A DNA stretch of 64,000 bases. Source: Streptomyces endocoffeicus (GTDB lineage: Bacteria > Actinomycetota > Actinomycetes > Streptomycetales > Streptomycetaceae). Positions within the stretch are counted from its first letter, which is position 1; every line of letters begins with the position of its first letter. Shown here one piece after another: positions 28,097-40,821 of the stretch. The stretch is taken from contig NZ_JAERRG010000010.1 in the NCBI RefSeq assembly GCF_016741935.1, positions 248,001 through 312,000 on the forward strand. The letters run 5' to 3'. The translations under genes and the position numbers were made by a program. A model generated the notes under the pieces. It did not search any database. It was not told where the DNA came from and was given only the letters and a program-made list of their open reading frames with translations.

Positions 28097-28393
28097 CATC
28101 ATCTGAGTGAGAACGGCTGGTATCGCGGCGCGTCGCGGGCCACCGGCGCACACCCCGTGCCGTGCGCCGGTCCGCATCTCTGCGACGTAGCTCACGTATG
28201 CCCTGACCTGCCTCTTCGTCGATGAACACGAAAGAGTGTCAGGTTGAACAGCGCCGGAATCCTTGCTTCCGAAGGTCGTCGTGCCGCGATTTCCCGCAAT
28301 CCTTCATCCACAGACCTTGCCGAATGGGTGGCCAGGAAGCCCTGTAGGGGTGATCATGAGAGTCCAGAGCGCACTTCCCATGAGGAGGCACGG

Positions 28394-28615
28394 GTGGCCG
28401 AGACTCTGAAGAAGGGCAGCCGGGTGACCGGCGCCGCGCGCGAGAAGCTCGCGGCAGACCTGAAGAAGAAGTACGACTCCGGGGCGAGCATCCGGGCGCT
28501 GGCCGAGGAGACCGGCCGTTCCTACGGATTCGTTCACCGGATGCTCAGCGAATCCGGAGTTTCCCTACGGGGACGTGGCGGTGCGACGCGAGGCAAGAAG
28601 ACCGCCTCGGCCTGA
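28394..28615 (+). CDS. gbn: Nucleoid-associated protein Gbn (GATC-binding)
   Basis: A 73-residue basic protein with one helix-turn-helix: LAADLKKKYDSGASIRALAE, then ETGRSYGFVHRMLSESGVSL, and a Gly/Arg/Lys tail. Sequence and position match S. coelicolor SCO1839, described as the small nucleoid-associated protein Gbn that binds GATC-containing sites and influences sporulation and antibiotic production (from memory). GTG 28394 has GAGGAGG upstream; the reading frame stays open for 150 bases before it but codon use there is poor. A hairpin terminator follows. Confidence 0.88.
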   Translation: MAETLKKGSRVTGAAREKLAADLKKKYDSGASIRALAEETGRSYGFVHRMLSESGVSLRGRGGATRGKKTASA

Positions 28616-28659
28616 TCGCCCGCAAGCTCCATCACCATCAGCAGGCAGGGACAGGGGTG

Positions 28660-28691
28660 CCACCCGGCTGATCGTCGGTTCGGCCGGGTGG
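28660..28691 (+). terminator. gbn terminator hairpin
   Basis: CCACCCGGC (28660-28668) and GCCGGGTGG (28683-28691) form a perfect 9-bp stem 45 bases after the gbn stop. Confidence 0.7.
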
Positions 28692-28737
28692 TTACTGTGC
28701 AGTCACTTGTACTGACCGCACCCGACCGGAGGCCCCT

Positions 28738-29517
28738 GTGACCCTGCTCGACAAGGACGGCGTTCAGCTCACCGTCGATGACACGGTCGCCACGGTGACC
28801 CTGAACAACCCGGGGAAGCGCAACGCCCAGTCGCCCGCCTTGTGGCGGGCGCTGGCCGAGGCCGGAAAGCTGGTGCCGGGCACCGTGCGCATCGTGGTGC
28901 TGCGCGCCGAGGGCAAGTCCTTCTCGGCGGGTCTGGACCGACAGGCGTTCACGCCCGAGGGGTTCGACGGCGAGCCGTCGTTCCTCGACATGGCGCGCGG
29001 TTCCGACAGCGAGCTGGATGCCACCATCGCCGGGTACCAGGACGCGTTCACCTGGTGGCGGCGGAACGACATCGTGTCGATCGCCGCCGTCCAGGGCCAT
29101 GCCATCGGGGCCGGTTTCCAGCTTGCGCTCGCCTGTGACCTGCGGGTCTGCGCGGACGACGCACAGTTCGCCATGCGCGAGACCAGCCTCGGGCTGGTGC
29201 CGGACCTCACCGGCACCCAGCCGCTGGTCGGCCTGGTGGGATACGCCCGTGCGCTGGAGATCTGCGCGACCGGGCGCTTCGTCCACGCCGAGGAGGCCGA
29301 GCGGACCGGGCTCGCCAATCTCGTGGTGCCCGCCGCCGAACTCGACGGCGCGGTCCAGGACCTGGCGGCGGCCCTGCTCGCCGCGCCCCGCGACGCCGTG
29401 GTCGAGACCAAGGCGCTGCTGCGGGGCGCCGTGGACCGCACGTACGAGGAGCAGCGTGCCGCCGAGCGCGCCGCCCAGGCCCGCCGGCTGCGCGACCTGG
29501 CGGGGGTCACGGACTGA
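28738..29517 (+). CDS. Enoyl-CoA hydratase/isomerase family protein
   Basis: A 259-residue crotonase-fold protein. CoA/oxyanion-hole motifs are KSFSAGLDRQAF near residue 60 and GHAIGAGFQLALACDLRV near residue 120. One of the two catalytic glutamates may be in MRETSLGLVPDLTGTQ; the family position before LGLVPD carries S/L, so hydratase activity is not certain. GTG 28738 has CGGAGG upstream. Likely role in beta-oxidation or acyl-CoA modification; no CoA-pathway neighbours help to narrow it. Confidence 0.86.
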   Translation: MTLLDKDGVQLTVDDTVATVTLNNPGKRNAQSPALWRALAEAGKLVPGTVRIVVLRAEGKSFSAGLDRQAFTPEGFDGEPSFLDMARGSDSELDATIAGYQDAFTWWRRNDIVSIAAVQGHAIGAGFQLALACDLRVCADDAQFAMRETSLGLVPDLTGTQPLVGLVGYARALEICATGRFVHAEEAERTGLANLVVPAAELDGAVQDLAAALLAAPRDAVVETKALLRGAVDRTYEEQRAAERAAQARRLRDLAGVTD

Positions 29518-29576
29518 GCGCTCCGCGGAAGCTCTGCTGATCTGCCCTGATCTGCTGTCGATCGTCTGCGGCGCCG

Positions 29577-29645
29577 TGGTGGCTGATCGCGCCCCGCGGC
29601 GGAGCCGCATCTTGATACAGCCCCCGCGCCCCTTCGGGGCGCGGG
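29577..29645 (+). repeat. Dispersed intergenic element copy B with terminator hairpin
   Basis: Contains GCGGCGGAGCCGCA, a CAGCCCCCGCG stretch and a perfect 10-bp stem (29623-29632 with 29636-29645, loop TTC). It matches copy A at 10692-10757 in reverse orientation. Positioned between convergent genes, the hairpin should terminate both. Confidence 0.8.
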
Positions 29646-29653
29646 CGTCCCCG

Positions 29654-31555
29654 TCACGCCATCCGCTGCGGCTCCACCGCCGGCACCGCCTCCAGCACCA
29701 GCACCGCCAGGTCGTCGTCGATCGGCTCGGGGCTGAAGTCATGCGTGGCGCGCCGCACCCGCTCCGCGACCGCCTTGGCGCCCAGCCCCACGCAGTCCCG
29801 CAGGATGTCCGACAGACCGTCGTCGTCATCCAGCTGACGGAGGCCGTTGCGCCGCTCGGTCACCCCGTCGGTGACGCACAGCAGCGTCTCGCCGGGCTCC
29901 AGGGCCAGCGTGTCGGCGTGGAAGTCCGGGTTCTCGTCGATGCCGAGCAGCATCTGTGGGGAGGCGGCGGGCGCCACCGCGCCCCGGGTGGTCAGCCGCA
30001 GCGGCAGCGGATGGCCGGCGCTCGCCAGGGTGCAGCGGGCGCCGCCCCCGGCCGGGTCCGGCTCCAGCTCCCCGTAGAGCAGGCTCAGGAAGCGCGGCCG
30101 GGACTGCTCGCCGTCGATCTCCGCCGCCTCCGCGTCCTCCTCCACCAGTGCCTGGTTCAGCCGGTTGAGCACCGACTCCACCCCATGGCCCTCGCGGGCC
30201 AGCAGCCGGACCAGATGGCGGGCCAGCCCGGTGACCGACATCGCCTCCGGGTCGCTGCCCTGGACGTCGCCCAGCAGGAAGCACCAGCGGCGGTCGCCCA
30301 TGGGGAACAGGTCGTAGAAGTCGCCGCCGACGGTCTGCCCCTCGCCGTGCGGCTCGTAGACGATCGCCGTGTCCACCCCCGGGATATGGGCGAGCGACAT
30401 GGGCAGCTGGCGGCGCTGGAGCGCCCGGCTGATCGTCGCCTGACGGGTGTACTGCCGGGCCGTGGCCACCGCCTGGGCCACCCGCCGCGCCACGTCCTCC
30501 GAGAGCCGCACCACGCCCTCCGCCATGCGTGGCACGCCCGCCCGGCCGAGCAGCAGGACGCCATGGCTGCGGCCGTGTGCGATCAGCGGGAAGCACACCG
30601 CCGATCCGCCCGCCCCCTGGCTGTCCGCGACCCCGGGCCAGGGCCAGGAGGTGCCCGCCGAGCCGAGTCCGGTCGGCGGCGGATGCCGCTCCAGCGAGAC
30701 GCGGAGTTCGCCGATGCGGTGCTCATTGCTGTGCCAGACGCGGGCGAGCTGCAGCCCGCCGCTCTCGGTGGTCAGCCAGACCGCGCACCAATCGGCCAGC
30801 CGGGGCACCAGGAGCTGCCCGGCGAGGGCGGCCACCATGTTCTCGTCAAGCTGACCGGTGAGGAGTTCGCTGGCCTCGGCGAGGAAGGACGGTCCGCCGC
30901 GGTCCACCCAGTCCGCGGTCGGATCGCGCTGCTCACGCGGCGCGATGGGGGCCAGGGTCTCGGCGAACCGCAGCTCGCGCCCGAGCGCGCTGGTGGGGAC
31001 GGCGTCGTACTCGGTCCCCGCCCGCTCGGCGTCCAGCCGGAACCAGACCGCCTTACGGGTGCGGTGATAGGACACGCCCCAGGATTCGGCGAGCGCCCCG
31101 ATCAGCTGGAGGCCGCGGCCGCGGCCCCGGCGCTGGGTCTCCGGCCCTCCGTAGACGGTGCTGGCGGGGTGGAGGTCGGCCACCTCGACGACGATCCCCG
31201 GCCGCCTCGGCGCGTTCCTCGGCACATCGTCCGGGCCGCTTGTCCCCTCGGGCCGGTAGGGGCCGCTCTCCGGCCCGTAGTCCTCCCCGGCGGCGCCGTC
31301 GCCGGGCTGGAGCCGGCAGACCACCTCGACCCGGGTGCCCGCGTGCAGCACGGCATTGGTGACCAGCTCGCTCACCAGCAGCACCGCGTCGTCGATCGAC
31401 CGCTCGTCGAGGGTGATCGGGGCGAACGCCTCCGCCGCGCTCCGTCCCGTGAGCGCCGTACGGACGAAGGCGCGTGCCGCGCCGGGCGCGCGGACGCTTC
31501 CGGGCAACGTCGTCCGCGAGACGGACTCACGCGCGAGAGGAAACAAGGCTCCCAC
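29654..31555 (-). CDS. HATPase-GAF-SpoIIE (PP2C) phosphatase
   Basis: A 633-residue partner-switching regulator. Residues about 20-200 form an RsbW-like serine kinase ATPase (N-box DDAVLLVSELVTNAVLHAG; G-box GRGRGLQLIGALAESWG). A GAF-like sensor domain spans about 230-390. The C-terminal SpoIIE/PP2C phosphatase has metal-binding aspartates in GGDFYDLFPMG, LLGDVQGSDPEAM, VTDGVTERRN and DDDLAVLVLE. It probably dephosphorylates an anti-anti-sigma factor while its kinase domain phosphorylates one. GTG 31555 is divergent from the multi-HAMP kinase 94 bases away, implying shared regulation. Confidence 0.9.
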   Translation of the reverse strand: MGALFPLARESVSRTTLPGSVRAPGAARAFVRTALTGRSAAEAFAPITLDERSIDDAVLLVSELVTNAVLHAGTRVEVVCRLQPGDGAAGEDYGPESGPYRPEGTSGPDDVPRNAPRRPGIVVEVADLHPASTVYGGPETQRRGRGRGLQLIGALAESWGVSYHRTRKAVWFRLDAERAGTEYDAVPTSALGRELRFAETLAPIAPREQRDPTADWVDRGGPSFLAEASELLTGQLDENMVAALAGQLLVPRLADWCAVWLTTESGGLQLARVWHSNEHRIGELRVSLERHPPPTGLGSAGTSWPWPGVADSQGAGGSAVCFPLIAHGRSHGVLLLGRAGVPRMAEGVVRLSEDVARRVAQAVATARQYTRQATISRALQRRQLPMSLAHIPGVDTAIVYEPHGEGQTVGGDFYDLFPMGDRRWCFLLGDVQGSDPEAMSVTGLARHLVRLLAREGHGVESVLNRLNQALVEEDAEAAEIDGEQSRPRFLSLLYGELEPDPAGGGARCTLASAGHPLPLRLTTRGAVAPAASPQMLLGIDENPDFHADTLALEPGETLLCVTDGVTERRNGLRQLDDDDGLSDILRDCVGLGAKAVAERVRRATHDFSPEPIDDDLAVLVLEAVPAVEPQRMA

Positions 31556-31648
31556 GTGCGGCTCCAGGGCAATACAGGCGATTTAGGCCATCTAGGTGCC
31601 ATATTATGACAGACAGAGGGATATGAATGATCTTTAAGGGACGACGCC

Positions 31649-36045
<4,397 letters not shown>

Positions 36046-36049
<4 letters not shown>

Positions 36050-36537
36050 CTACGAGCGTGTCCGAGAAGGCCGGAATCCTCATCGTCGACGACATGGAGG
36101 AGAACCTGATCGCGCTGGAGGCCGTCCTCGGCCCGCTCGATCAGCAGCTCGTCCGCGCCCGCTCCGGCGAGGAGGCGCTGAAGGCGATGCTGCGGCAGGA
36201 CTTCGCCGTCGTTCTGCTCGACGTACTGATGCCGGGCATGGACGGCTTCGAGACCGCCGCCAACATCAAGCGGCTCGACCAGACCAAGGACGTCCCGATC
36301 ATCCTGCTGACCGGGACCGACGCCGACTCCGACTACGCCTACCGGGGCTATGCGATCGGCGCCGCCGACTTCCTCACCAAGCCCTTCGATCCCTGGCTGC
36401 TGCGGACGAAGGTCAATGTGTTCCTGGAGATGCACCACAAGAACCGCCGGCTCGAGGCGCGGACGGAGCAGCTGTCCGACCGGGTCGAGGAGCTGGAGCG
36501 CACGGTCGAGGGGCTGCGGAAGTACGTCGAGGAGTGA
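36046..36537 (+). CDS. Single-receiver response regulator with coiled-coil tail
   Basis: A 163-residue protein: CheY-like receiver (residues 8-125) with acidic pocket in ILIVDDMEEN, phospho-acceptor aspartate in VLLDVLMPGMDGFE, conserved threonine in IILLTGTDA and lysine in FLTKPFDPW. A C-terminal coiled coil (LEARTEQLSDRVEELERTVE) may dimerise it or dock to a partner. It has no DNA-binding domain. It starts within the last codons of the hybrid kinase (ATGA overlap), so it is the likely output or relay partner of that kinase. Confidence 0.93.
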
Positions 36538-36543
36538 CCGGCC

Positions 36544-36615
36544 GGGGCCGGGGACCGGTCAGGACTCCACGGCTGTGACGGGGCCGGGGACCGGTCAGGG
36601 CTCCACGGCCGTGAC
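36544..36615. repeat. 36-bp tandem duplication between convergent genes
   Basis: Two 36-bp units (36544-36579 and 36580-36615) differ at two positions. The second unit runs over the stop of the minus-strand gene at 36595. Each unit is GC-rich and can fold, so it may double as a terminator. Confidence 0.85.
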
Positions 36616-37305
36616 GAGGACGGCCACCGTGGGCGGCTGGTCTCCCGGCGCCGGGGCGGTATCCGCCACCGCCGCTCGTACCGCCCTCGCCACTTCCACG
36701 GCCCGGTGATCCGCCGCCACGGCCAGCTCGATCAGGATGTGCGCCCCCTCGATCCGCACGGCCCGGGGCGAGCCCAGCACCGGCGCGAGCCGGGCGACGC
36801 CGGGCACGGAGGCGGCGGCGTGGGCGACGGCCCCGGTGGCGGGGTCGGGGCCGTGGTCCGGGCTCTTGGTCCGGTGGGGCCGCGGGGTCTCCGGGGGCGG
36901 GGCCGGGAGCTCGTCCAGCACCTCCGTCACCCGTATGTCCACCGCCTCCACCAGCAGGCCGAGCCGGTCCGTCGCCGCGTCGAGCAGTACGCCGCGCAGC
37001 CGGTCCGCCGTCACCGGAATCGGCTCCTCCAGCGTCGCCCCGCACTCCGCCGCGATGCGCAGAGGCCCCGGCGGCAGTGCGCTCGGCGGAGGCGGAACCG
37101 CGGGCGTCCCGGCGGCGCCGGGGTCGACGGGCCCGATCCGCAGCGCTCCCAGGTGTGCGCCGGGGACCTCGGCGGCGGCCCGCCCGAGCACGTCGCTCGC
37201 CGCGCGTTCGGTGATCCAGGAGCCGTCCTCCCGCTCGCCAAGGGGCAGCAGCCGACCGATCCGCAATTGCTCCCTTACGGTCTGCGCGAGCCGGTCCGTG
37301 ACCAC
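36595..37305 (-). CDS. Uncharacterised protein next to the Asp23 operon
   Basis: A 236-residue protein with two weakly similar halves, each with an Asp23/Gls24-like beta-alpha arrangement: IRVTEVLDEL in the middle and VRIEGAHILIELAVAADHRA near the C-terminus, where VARAVRAAVAD resembles the Asp23 helix. In Streptomyces databases such neighbours are often called nucleopolyhedrovirus P10 family, which I consider an uninformative name. It is divergent from the asp23 gene 171 bases away and probably belongs to the same envelope-stress system. Confidence 0.7.
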   Translation of the reverse strand: MVTDRLAQTVREQLRIGRLLPLGEREDGSWITERAASDVLGRAAAEVPGAHLGALRIGPVDPGAAGTPAVPPPPSALPPGPLRIAAECGATLEEPIPVTADRLRGVLLDAATDRLGLLVEAVDIRVTEVLDELPAPPPETPRPHRTKSPDHGPDPATGAVAHAAASVPGVARLAPVLGSPRAVRIEGAHILIELAVAADHRAVEVARAVRAAVADTAPAPGDQPPTVAVLVTAVEP

Positions 37306-37476
37306 CGTGCCACCCCTTACGCCGTACGGACGTGAGCCCTACCGCTCTCAGCCTGCCGTATTGATCGCGCGAGTGCCGCATCTCCGAAGCGGTTCGGGGA
37401 AGGCGCCTTTAAGGTGGCAATTAGAGCGAGCGGAAATCGCTTCCACCGCTCTTCGCCTCGGAAGGGACGATCGGTG

Positions 37477-38002
37477 ATGTCCGAGACCGCACCACGGAAC
37501 CGACCCGAGAACCCCGCCACGGAACCCGCCGCCGGTACGCCCAAGACACTGGGCAACGGGCCCGGCATCGCCGCGGCAGCCGCCGCCACCGATCGGACCA
37601 GGCGGGGCGGAGGCGACCCGGCCGTGCGGGGGGCGCACCACCATCGCCGACGGCGTCGTCGAGAAGATCGCGGGAATGGCGGCCCGCGATGTGGTCGGCG
37701 TCCATGCGATGGGCGGAGGTCTCGCGCGTACCTTCGGAGTCGTACGGGACCGGGTGCCCGGCGGCCGGTCGGTCACCCGCGGGGTGAAGGCGGAGGTGGG
37801 GGAGGTACAGACGGCCCTCGACCTGGAGATCGTGGTGGACTACGGCGTCTCCATCGCCGATGTCGCACGGGCCGTACGGGAGAACGTGATCGCGGCGGTC
37901 GAGCGGATGACCGGCCTCGAGGTCGTCGAGGTCAATATCGCGGTCAGCGATGTGAAGTTGCCGGACGAGGAAGAGGAATCGCCGGAGCCGCGGCTCCAGT
38001 AG
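37477..38002 (+). pseudogene. Asp23/Gls24 family protein, frameshifted
   Basis: The family sequence is split between two frames. From ATG 37477 the frame reads MSETAPRNRPENPATEP and runs to a run of six G (37628-37633). Removing one G would continue as GRTTIADGVVEKIAGMAARD and then in the second frame to the stop at 38002, through VVDYGVSIADVARAVRENVI. The joined product is about 174 residues, the normal form for Asp23. As given, the gene makes either a truncated protein or an N-terminally shortened one. The cause may be a sequencing error, a true mutation or slippage. It heads a five-gene operon. Confidence 0.8.
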
Positions 38003-38043
38003 GCCGGCAGCGGTTCCGGTCGGCTCCAGCGAAGGAGCACACG

Positions 38044-38235
38044 ATGAGCATGGCCGTGGTCGGGATGATCGCGGGAATGGCGCTGGCTTTCGCAGGTTAC
38101 TTCGGTGGTTTCGGGGCCTTTCTGCTGGTGGCGGCGTTGGGAGCCGTCGGGTTCATCGTCGGCCGGTTCCTGGACGGTGATCTGGAACCGGGCGACTTCT
38201 TCCGTTCCCGTGGCCGTGACGGACGGCCACGGTGA
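38044..38235 (+). CDS. Small membrane protein of the Asp23 operon
   Basis: A 63-residue protein, mostly two hydrophobic helices (MAVVGMIAGMALAFAGYFGG and AFLLVAALGAVGFIVGRFL) followed by a charged tail DGDLEPGDFFRSRGRDGRPR. AAGGAG lies upstream of ATG 38044. It resembles DUF2273-type proteins that accompany Asp23 and probably helps anchor Asp23 proteins to the membrane. Confidence 0.83.
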   Translation: MSMAVVGMIAGMALAFAGYFGGFGAFLLVAALGAVGFIVGRFLDGDLEPGDFFRSRGRDGRPR

Positions 38236-38262
38236 ACGCCATGACGACCGTAAGGACGTGCC

Positions 38263-38697
38263 GTGGTGGAGCCGGGTGAGCGGGGTGCGACGCGGATCGC
38301 GGACCGGGTCGTAGCGAAGATCGCCTCGCAGGCGGCACGGGAGGCGTTGCGGGGCGGTGGCGCCGCGGATGCCGGTGCGGATGGCGGTGCGGATACGGAT
38401 ACGGATACCGGTGCGGGTGCCGATGAGGTCGCCCTCGCCGATGCCGTCGGCGCGCGGCCGTACGCGGTCGCCGCGGTGCGCGGGGGCGTCGCGCGCGTCC
38501 GGGTCGCCGTCGAGCTCGGCTATCCCTCGGACATCGGCGCGCACTGCGGTGCGGTGCGTCGCCAGGTGATCGAACGGGTAAGCGAGATGACGGGCATGGA
38601 GGTGCCCGAGGTCGCGGTGACGGTCGAACGGCTGCATGTGCCGCAGTGGGAGCGCCCGGAGCGCAGGGCGCGTCGGGGGAGGGACAGGGTGCGATGA
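38263..38697 (+). CDS. Asp23/Gls24-type envelope stress protein (second copy)
   Basis: A 144-residue protein. The N-terminal TRIADRVVAKIASQAAREAL and the central PYAVAAVRGGVARVRVAVEL with CGAVRRQVIERVSEMTGMEV show the Asp23 fold. It carries an Ala/Asp/Gly/Thr low-complexity insertion (about residues 33-55) encoded by short GATACG repeats. It lies fourth-base overlapped (ATGA) with the next gene and is presumably cotranscribed with the frameshifted paralogue upstream, which it might partly replace. Confidence 0.8.
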   Translation: MVEPGERGATRIADRVVAKIASQAAREALRGGGAADAGADGGADTDTDTGAGADEVALADAVGARPYAVAAVRGGVARVRVAVELGYPSDIGAHCGAVRRQVIERVSEMTGMEVPEVAVTVERLHVPQWERPERRARRGRDRVR

Positions 38698-39386
38698 ACG
38701 CGGACCAGAAGATGCGTCAGTCCACCTCGGCGTCGGCGTACGGCGCGAGGGCGGGGACGGGGACGGGTATCGGCTCCGGCACCGGGGACGGGGATCCGGC
38801 CGGGCGCGTCCGGCGCTTCTGGTCCGAGCGGCGGGTGCCGGCCGGCATCGTCGCCCTGGCCATCGCCGCCGTCAGCGGGCTGCTGCTGTACGACGTGGCG
38901 GCCGTGCGCTCGGGCCGGCGCGCCATGGGGTGGCGGGACTGGCTCGCCGATGAACTCGCCTCGCGCCCGCTGGACAACGCGTGGATCATGGGCGGTGCGG
39001 CGCTGCTGGCCGCGCTGGGGGTGTGGATGGTGATCCTCGCGATGGCGCCGGGGCTGCGAGGGCTGCTGCCGATGCGAGCGCCGGAGTCGGGGCCGGGGTC
39101 GGGTCCGGGGGCGGAAGCTGAGGCCCCCGTTCGAGCGGGAATCGACCGAACGTCGGCGGGGCTGGTGCTGCGGGACCGGGCGATGGAGGTGCCCGGTGTC
39201 CGGTCGGCCCGCGTGGACGTCGGCCGACGGCGGATCAGGGCCCGCGCGCTGGCCCACTTCCGCGACCTCGACGAGGTACGCGCGGATCTCGACGCCGCCC
39301 TCCACGAGGGCATCCGCCAACTCGGCCTGGCCCGGCCACCCGCCCTCTCCGTCCACGTACGGCGCTCCGCGAAGTCGAAGGGGTGA
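38694..39386 (+). CDS. DUF6286-type membrane protein of the Asp23 operon
   Basis: A 230-residue protein with two transmembrane helices (GIVALAIAAVSGLLLYDVAA near residue 55 and IMGGAALLAALGVWMVILAM near 105) and a C-terminal domain of about 80 residues (GLVLRDRAMEVPGVRSARVD onwards) typical of the actinobacterial DUF6286 group. ATG 38694 overlaps the upstream stop. It probably forms part of a membrane-bound complex with the Asp23 proteins and AmaP; the biochemical role is unknown. Confidence 0.82.
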   Translation: MNADQKMRQSTSASAYGARAGTGTGIGSGTGDGDPAGRVRRFWSERRVPAGIVALAIAAVSGLLLYDVAAVRSGRRAMGWRDWLADELASRPLDNAWIMGGAALLAALGVWMVILAMAPGLRGLLPMRAPESGPGSGPGAEAEAPVRAGIDRTSAGLVLRDRAMEVPGVRSARVDVGRRRIRARALAHFRDLDEVRADLDAALHEGIRQLGLARPPALSVHVRRSAKSKG

Positions 39387-39393
39387 GCGCGCC

Positions 39394-39948
39394 ATGCTGA
39401 GTGTCGTCAACCGGGTGCTGCTCGGGCTCGTGGGTCTGGTGCTGGCCGCCGCGGGCGCGGTGGTCCTGACCGGGGGGCCGCCGTTCGACGGCCGCGCCGA
39501 TGTGCTGCTCAGCCGGGCGGACCGCATGCGGTGGCGGGACACCGGATGGTGGTGGCCGGCCGTCATCGGGGCGCTGGCGGTGCTGTTCGTGCTCTCCCTG
39601 TGCTGGTTCCTGGTCCAACTGCGACGGCGTCGGCTCCAGGAAGTGCTCGTGGAGACGGGCGACGGCGAGGGCGCCCTGCTACGCGGCCGCGCCCTGGAGG
39701 CCGCCCTCCTGTCGGACGCGGAGTCGCTGGACGGCGTGGAGCGCGCCCACGTCCTGCTACGGGGCCGCCGGACGACACCGGAGGCCCGGATGGGCTTGGC
39801 GCTGGACGCGCGGGCGGACCCGCTGTCGACTCTGGACGCGGTGCGAGCGGAGGCCCTGGAACGCGCCCGCACTTCGGCGGGCCTGGAAGCCCTCCCGGCG
39901 GAGGTGCGGCTGAGGGTGGCCCGGCACGGGGCGGAACGAGCACGCTGA
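39394..39948 (+). CDS. AmaP-like alkaline shock membrane anchor protein
   Basis: A 184-residue protein with two helices, VNRVLLGLVGLVLAAAGAVV at the N-terminus and WPAVIGALAVLFVLSLCWFL near residue 55, then a cytoplasmic domain. This is the arrangement of AmaP, which tethers Asp23 to the membrane in firmicutes. It begins 7 bases after the DUF6286 gene and closes the operon. The name is by topology and context, so paralogue-level equivalence is inferred. Confidence 0.8.
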   Translation: MLSVVNRVLLGLVGLVLAAAGAVVLTGGPPFDGRADVLLSRADRMRWRDTGWWWPAVIGALAVLFVLSLCWFLVQLRRRRLQEVLVETGDGEGALLRGRALEAALLSDAESLDGVERAHVLLRGRRTTPEARMGLALDARADPLSTLDAVRAEALERARTSAGLEALPAEVRLRVARHGAERAR

Positions 39949-40061
39949 CGGCTGTGGCCGCCGGAGGCGAACACGGGCCGCGCTTGGCGTCCGGCCGTGC
40001 TGTGCAGTGTCGTGCCCGTGCCGTGTCATGCCCAGGTCCGTGGACCCACCCCCACGCCCCC

Positions 40062-40817
40062 TCAGATGTTGTGGAGGGCCCCGCCGTCCACCGGAAGCAT
40101 CAGCCCGGTCAGATACGACGCCGCGGGCGAGAGCAGGAACGCCGCGGCCTTGCCGAATTCCTCGGGCGTCCCGTACCGGCGCAGCGGAATCGCCGCCGCG
40201 TTCCGCTCCCGCGAGGCCTCCGCGTCGCCGGAGAGGGCGTCGAGCTCGCGCACCCGGTCGGTGTCGATGCGGGCCGGGAGGAGGCCCACGACGCGGATGC
40301 CGCGGGGGCCGACCTCGAGGGAGAGGGACTTGGCGAAGCCCGCGAGGCCGGGGCGCAGGCCGTTGGAGACGGTGAGGCCGGGGATGGGCTCGCGGACGGA
40401 GCCGGAGAGGACGAAGCCGATCACGCCCCCGGAGGGGAGCTGTTCCGCGGCGGCGCGGGCGAGGCGGACGGCGCCGAGGAAGACGGAGTCGAAGGCGGTC
40501 TGCCACTGGGCGTCGGTGATGTCGGCGGTCAGCCCGGCCGGGGGGCCGCCGACGCTGATGAGGACGCCGTCGAAGCCGCCGAAGCGCTCCCGGGCGGTGG
40601 CGATGAGGCGGGCCGCCACCTCGGGGTCGGCGTTGTCGGCGGCGACCCCGGCCGCGTTCGGCCCGAGGTCGGCGGCGACGGCGGCCGCCGTATCGGCGTC
40701 ACGGCCGGTGATGACGGTCTTCGCACCGTCGGCGATCAGCTCACGGGCGGCCGCGAGCCCCAGCCCGCGGGTGGCTCCGGTGACGATGTACACCCGGTCT
40801 TTGAGTCCAAGATCCAT
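40062..40817 (-). CDS. SDR-family oxidoreductase with altered active site
   Basis: A 251-residue Rossmann short-chain dehydrogenase fold. Cofactor-binding TGATRGLGLAAARELI and the NAD(P)-adenine region GVAADNADP are normal. The canonical YxxxK catalytic pair is replaced: the expected segment reads GLTVSNGLRPGLAGFAKSLS, with Ser in place of Tyr and Arg in place of Lys. This places it in an atypical SDR branch; activity may be different or lost. It starts 4 bases after the GH15 stop and is cotranscribed with it. Confidence 0.85.
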   Translation of the reverse strand: MDLGLKDRVYIVTGATRGLGLAAARELIADGAKTVITGRDADTAAAVAADLGPNAAGVAADNADPEVAARLIATARERFGGFDGVLISVGGPPAGLTADITDAQWQTAFDSVFLGAVRLARAAAEQLPSGGVIGFVLSGSVREPIPGLTVSNGLRPGLAGFAKSLSLEVGPRGIRVVGLLPARIDTDRVRELDALSGDAEASRERNAAAIPLRRYGTPEEFGKAAAFLLSPAASYLTGLMLPVDGGALHNI

Positions 40818-40821
40818 GGGG

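Noticed and set aside
27900-28229. 109-codon minus-strand frame before gbn
   Set aside because: It starts in the ABC-F gene's opposite strand, is Arg/Pro-rich, and has no Shine-Dalgarno or homology I recognise.
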